Below the pieces are notes generated by a model. The model had not been told where the DNA came from and did not search any database. It saw only the letters and a list, made by a program, of their open reading frames with translations. DNA of 64,000 nucleotides, from contig JAHLLK010000020.1 in the NCBI GenBank assembly GCA_020444165.1, positions 15,867 through 79,866 of the forward strand, written 5' to 3'. This DNA comes from Deltaproteobacteria bacterium (GTDB lineage: Bacteria; Desulfobacterota; Desulfarculia; Desulfarculales; Desulfarculaceae). This document shows positions 61,651 to 64,000 of the stretch, one piece after another (within the stretch, counting starts at the first letter, position 1; each line of letters opens with the position of its first letter). A program made the translations under genes and the position numbers.

Positions 61651-62061
61651 ATGAAGATAAAGAGACTGGCGCATATCGGGGTGGCGGTGAAGGACCTGGC
61701 GGAAGTGGGCAAGGTCTACACCGAGTTTTTGCCGCTGGAGATCACCTCCCAGGACACAGTGGGCGAGCTGCTCACCGGGTTCATCCCGGTGGGCGACACC
61801 AGTATTGAATTGGTGCAGAGCACCACGCCGGACGGCGTGATTGCCAAATATATCGATAAGAAGGGGGAAGGCGTACATCACCTGGCCTTCGAGGTGGAGG
61901 ATATCGAGGGGGCCATGGCCGAGTTGAAGGCCAAGGGCGTTCCCCTGACCAGCGAGGAGCCCCGCCCGGGCGCCCACGGCTGCCGGGTGGTGTTTTTGCA
62001 TCCCAAGGCCACGCGGGGCGTATTGATCGAGCTGGTGGAGTACCCCGAAGGGCATCACTAA
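61651..62061 (+). CDS. mce: Methylmalonyl-CoA epimerase
   Basis: The 136-residue VOC-fold enzyme has MKIKRLAHIGVAVKDL, EGVHHLAFEVEDIEGAM and VLIELVEYPEG. The two histidines and the glutamate bind the metal, and SIELVQST gives another ligand. It interconverts the (S)- and (R)-forms of methylmalonyl-CoA, needed in propionate/succinate interconversion, a common route in sulfate-reducing and syntrophic Desulfobacterota. The mutase genes are not in the window. ATG 61651 follows GGGAGTAGATC. A hairpin terminator follows, so it is separate from nifU. Confidence 0.93.
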   Translation: MKIKRLAHIGVAVKDLAEVGKVYTEFLPLEITSQDTVGELLTGFIPVGDTSIELVQSTTPDGVIAKYIDKKGEGVHHLAFEVEDIEGAMAELKAKGVPLTSEEPRPGAHGCRVVFLHPKATRGVLIELVEYPEGHH

Positions 62062-62066
62062 ACCTG

Positions 62067-62090
62067 GGCCGGAATCCGGCCTTTTGCTTT
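62067..62090 (+). terminator. Rho-independent terminator after the epimerase gene
   Basis: Stem GGCCGG/CCGGCC with the loop AAT, followed by TTTTGCTTT, lies about six bases after the stop. Confidence 0.75.
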
Positions 62091-62154
62091 AACCGGGGAG
62101 GGCCGGCCCTCCTGGCGGCCGCGCGGGACATTTCCCGGCGGGGAGAATGGAAAG

Positions 62155-63003
62155 ATGTGGGAATACACCGACAAGGTTAAGGAGCATTTCAACAACCCAC
62201 GCAACGTGGGCGACATCCCCGACGCCGACGGCGTGGGCGAGGTGGGCTCCTTGGCCTGCGGCGACGCGCTCCGGCTTACCTTCAAGCTAGCGGCTGACGG
62301 CACCATTGCCGATGCGAAATTCCAGACCTTTGGCTGCGCCAGCGCCATCGCTTCCAGCTCTGCCCTGACGGAGTTGATCAAGGGCAAGACCCTGGAAGAG
62401 GCGGAGAAGGTCACCAACCGCCAGATCGCGGACTTCCTGGGCGGCCTGCCCGAGGAGAAGATGCACTGCTCGGTGATGGGCGAGGAGGCCTTGCAGGCGG
62501 CCATCCGCAACTACAAGGGCCTGGAGCCCCTGCCCATGGCCGAGGGCGAGGTGGTCTGCCAGTGCTTCGGGGTGACCGACGAGGAGATCCGCCGGGTGGC
62601 CAAGGCCAACAACCTGACCACGGTGGAGGACGTCACCCACTACACCAAGGCGGGCGGCGGCTGCGGCAAATGCCAGGACAAGATTCAGGAGATTCTGGAC
62701 GAGCTTTGGTCCAAGGCCCCGGCCGCGCCCCGGCCGGCGCCCTTGGCGGGCAAGAAGAAACTGACCAACATCCAGAAGATGAAGTTGATCGAGGAGACCT
62801 TGGAGCGCGAAGTCCGGCCGGCCCTGAAGCAGGACGGCGGGGACATCGAGCTGATCGACATCGACGGCGACACGGTGGTGGTTTCCCTGCGGGGCACCTG
62901 CTCCACCTGTGCGGCCAGCCAGGCCACTTTGAGCCAGTTCGTGCAGTCCAAGCTCCGTGAATTCGTGACCCCGGAGTTGGTGGTTCAGGAGGTGAAGCCG
63001 TGA
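62155..63003 (+). CDS. nifU: Iron-sulfur cluster scaffold NifU, three-domain form
   Basis: The 282-residue scaffold has an IscU-like N-domain (about 1-125) with cysteines at LACGD (residue 35), FGCAS (61) and HCSVMG. The middle BFD-like [2Fe-2S] domain (about 132-195) has VCQCFG and GGCGKC. The C-terminal Nfu domain (about 205-282) has the cluster-holding pair in GTCSTCAAS. This full NifU plan serves both nitrogenase-type and general Fe-S assembly in anaerobes lacking IscU/SUF. ATG 62155 follows GGCGGGGAGAATGGAAAG. It overlaps the nifS start by four bases, so scaffold and sulfur donor are co-translated. No nitrogenase gene is in view. Confidence 0.95.
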   Translation: MWEYTDKVKEHFNNPRNVGDIPDADGVGEVGSLACGDALRLTFKLAADGTIADAKFQTFGCASAIASSSALTELIKGKTLEEAEKVTNRQIADFLGGLPEEKMHCSVMGEEALQAAIRNYKGLEPLPMAEGEVVCQCFGVTDEEIRRVAKANNLTTVEDVTHYTKAGGGCGKCQDKIQEILDELWSKAPAAPRPAPLAGKKKLTNIQKMKLIEETLEREVRPALKQDGGDIELIDIDGDTVVVSLRGTCSTCAASQATLSQFVQSKLREFVTPELVVQEVKP

Positions 63004-64000
63004 GCCAGGAAAAAATCGTCTACATGGACAACAACGCCACCACCCAAACCGCGCCGGAGGTGGTGGCGGCGATGATGCCCTTTTTCGGGCAGTTGTACGG
63101 CAACCCCAGCTCCATGCACAACTTCGGCGGCGAGGTGGCGGCCCACGTGACCAAGGCCCGGGAGCGGGTGGCCGCCCTGTTGGGGGCTGATCCCTCGGAG
63201 ATCATCTTCACTTCCTGCGGCACGGAGAGCGACAACACGGCCCTCATGAGCGCCCTGGCCAGCCAGCCCAACCGGCGTCACCTCGTGACCACCCGGGTGG
63301 AGCATCCGGCCGTGCTGAACGTCTGCCAGAACCTGGCCACCAAGGGCTATGAGGTGACCTTCCTGCCGGTGAACCGCCAGGGCCTCTTGGACCTGGAGCA
63401 GGTGGCCGAGGCGGTGCGGGAGGACACGGCCCTGGTGAGCGTGATGTGGGCCAACAACGAGACCGGGGTGGTCTTCCCGGTGGAGGAGATCGGCCGCATC
63501 TGCCAGGAAAAGGGCGTGTTGTTCCACACCGACGCGGTGCAGGCCGCCGGCAAGGTGCCCATCAACCTGGGCGCCGCGGCCATCGACATGCTGTCCATCT
63601 CCGGGCACAAGCTGCACACGCCCAAGGGCGTGGGGGTGCTCTACGTGAAGAAGGGCACCCCGTTCACGCCCTACATCCGCGGCGGGCACCAGGAGCACGG
63701 CCGCCGGGCCGGCACGGAGAACGTGCCCTACATCGTGGGCTTGGGCGCCGCCTGCGAGCTGGCCCAGAGCCGCATGGCCGAGGAGGTGGCCCACCAGATG
63801 GCCATGCGCGACCGCCTGCAGGAAGGGCTGTTGAAGCTGGACGCCACCATGGTCAACGGCGACCTGGAAGCGCGCCTGCCCAACACCTTGAGCCTGTCTT
63901 TCGAGTACGTGGAGGGCGAGTCCATCCTCCTGCACATGAGCGCCAAGGGCATCTGCGCCTCCTCGGGCAGCGCCTGCACCTCGGGCTCCCTGGAGCCCAG
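63000..64000 (+). CDS. nifS: Cysteine desulfurase NifS (3' partial)
   Basis: The gene runs off the right edge; about 333 residues are visible. YMDNNATTQTAPEVVAAM is the family start, TSCGTESDNTAL and WANNETGVVFPVEEI bind PLP and substrate, and SISGHKLHTPKGVG holds the Schiff-base lysine. ASSGSACTSGS has the catalytic cysteine on a short loop, typical of class I (NifS/IscS) enzymes. It takes sulfur from cysteine and hands it to NifU. GTG 63000 follows CAGGAGG and overlaps the nifU stop (GTGA). Confidence 0.95.
   Translation, partial: MSQEKIVYMDNNATTQTAPEVVAAMMPFFGQLYGNPSSMHNFGGEVAAHVTKARERVAALLGADPSEIIFTSCGTESDNTALMSALASQPNRRHLVTTRVEHPAVLNVCQNLATKGYEVTFLPVNRQGLLDLEQVAEAVREDTALVSVMWANNETGVVFPVEEIGRICQEKGVLFHTDAVQAAGKVPINLGAAAIDMLSISGHKLHTPKGVGVLYVKKGTPFTPYIRGGHQEHGRRAGTENVPYIVGLGAACELAQSRMAEEVAHQMAMRDRLQEGLLKLDATMVNGDLEARLPNTLSLSFEYVEGESILLHMSAKGICASSGSACTSGSLEP

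Overview
The window is a very GC-rich (roughly 70%) Gram-negative chromosome segment. The gene content points to an anaerobic Desulfobacterota (former Deltaproteobacteria) lineage: three-domain NifU with NifS, selenocysteine synthase SelA, methylmalonyl-CoA epimerase, hybrid PAS histidine kinases, CheX and CheZ phosphatases, a DUF364 chelatase-like protein and an outer-membrane barrel. A Desulfarculus-like bacterium is my best guess, but it is only a guess from content and composition. About 54 protein genes are supported; no rRNA, tRNA, CRISPR array, transposase or phage gene is visible.

Layout. 1-6.8 kb: end of a radical SAM gene, an SBF-like transporter, an Fsr-like MFS permease, two small unknown genes, and a tandem universal stress protein overlapping a metallo-beta-lactamase protein. 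6.9-9.6 kb: hisI-hisG-aminotransferase. 10.2-15.6 kb: mostly minus-strand genes (glycerate kinase, exported rhodanese, TPR protein, PilZ protein, CheX) plus YggT. 16.3-23.8 kb: nudix hydrolase, selA, then a translationally coupled run of a degenerate GGDEF/TPR protein, a NodB-type deacetylase, a FemAB-like protein and a GNAT protein, probably for cell-envelope polysaccharide work. 24.1-32.9 kb: CNNM/CBS protein, pyridine nucleotide-disulfide reductase, alkaline phosphatase, hybrid kinase and CPA2 antiporter. 33.5-42.8 kb: GAF kinase, penicillin-acylase family protein, a second hybrid kinase and a beta-barrel protein. 42.8-48.4 kb (minus): GNAT, CheZ, QueH, DUF3786, KdsC-like protein, glutamate dehydrogenase. 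48.8-52.9 kb: a compact five-gene fatty-acid-synthase-like cluster (dehydratase, retinol-saturase/CrtISO-like oxidoreductase, acyl carrier protein, ketosynthase, acyltransferase). 53.5-57.5 kb: epimerase, lrgAB, UspA, DUF364. 57.6-61.2 kb: a giant CHAT-STAND-TPR protein. 61.7-64 kb: methylmalonyl-CoA epimerase and nifUS.

The most unusual layer is non-coding. A long hairpin (element A) occurs nine times, each time directly after a stop codon and always in the same orientation relative to the gene it follows. In six of nine cases it is followed, in a fixed relative orientation, by one of two further repeat families: B (contains 78-bp units) or C (about 100-bp units). A fourth, smaller hairpin family (D) sits upstream of genes. 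The two fullest A+B composites lie in opposite orientation and bracket about 20 kb. The last codons of the acyltransferase gene are identical to repeat B sequence. I regard this composite repeat system, the degenerate CHAT-STAND-TPR protein and the small lipid cluster as the best candidates for undescribed biology here.
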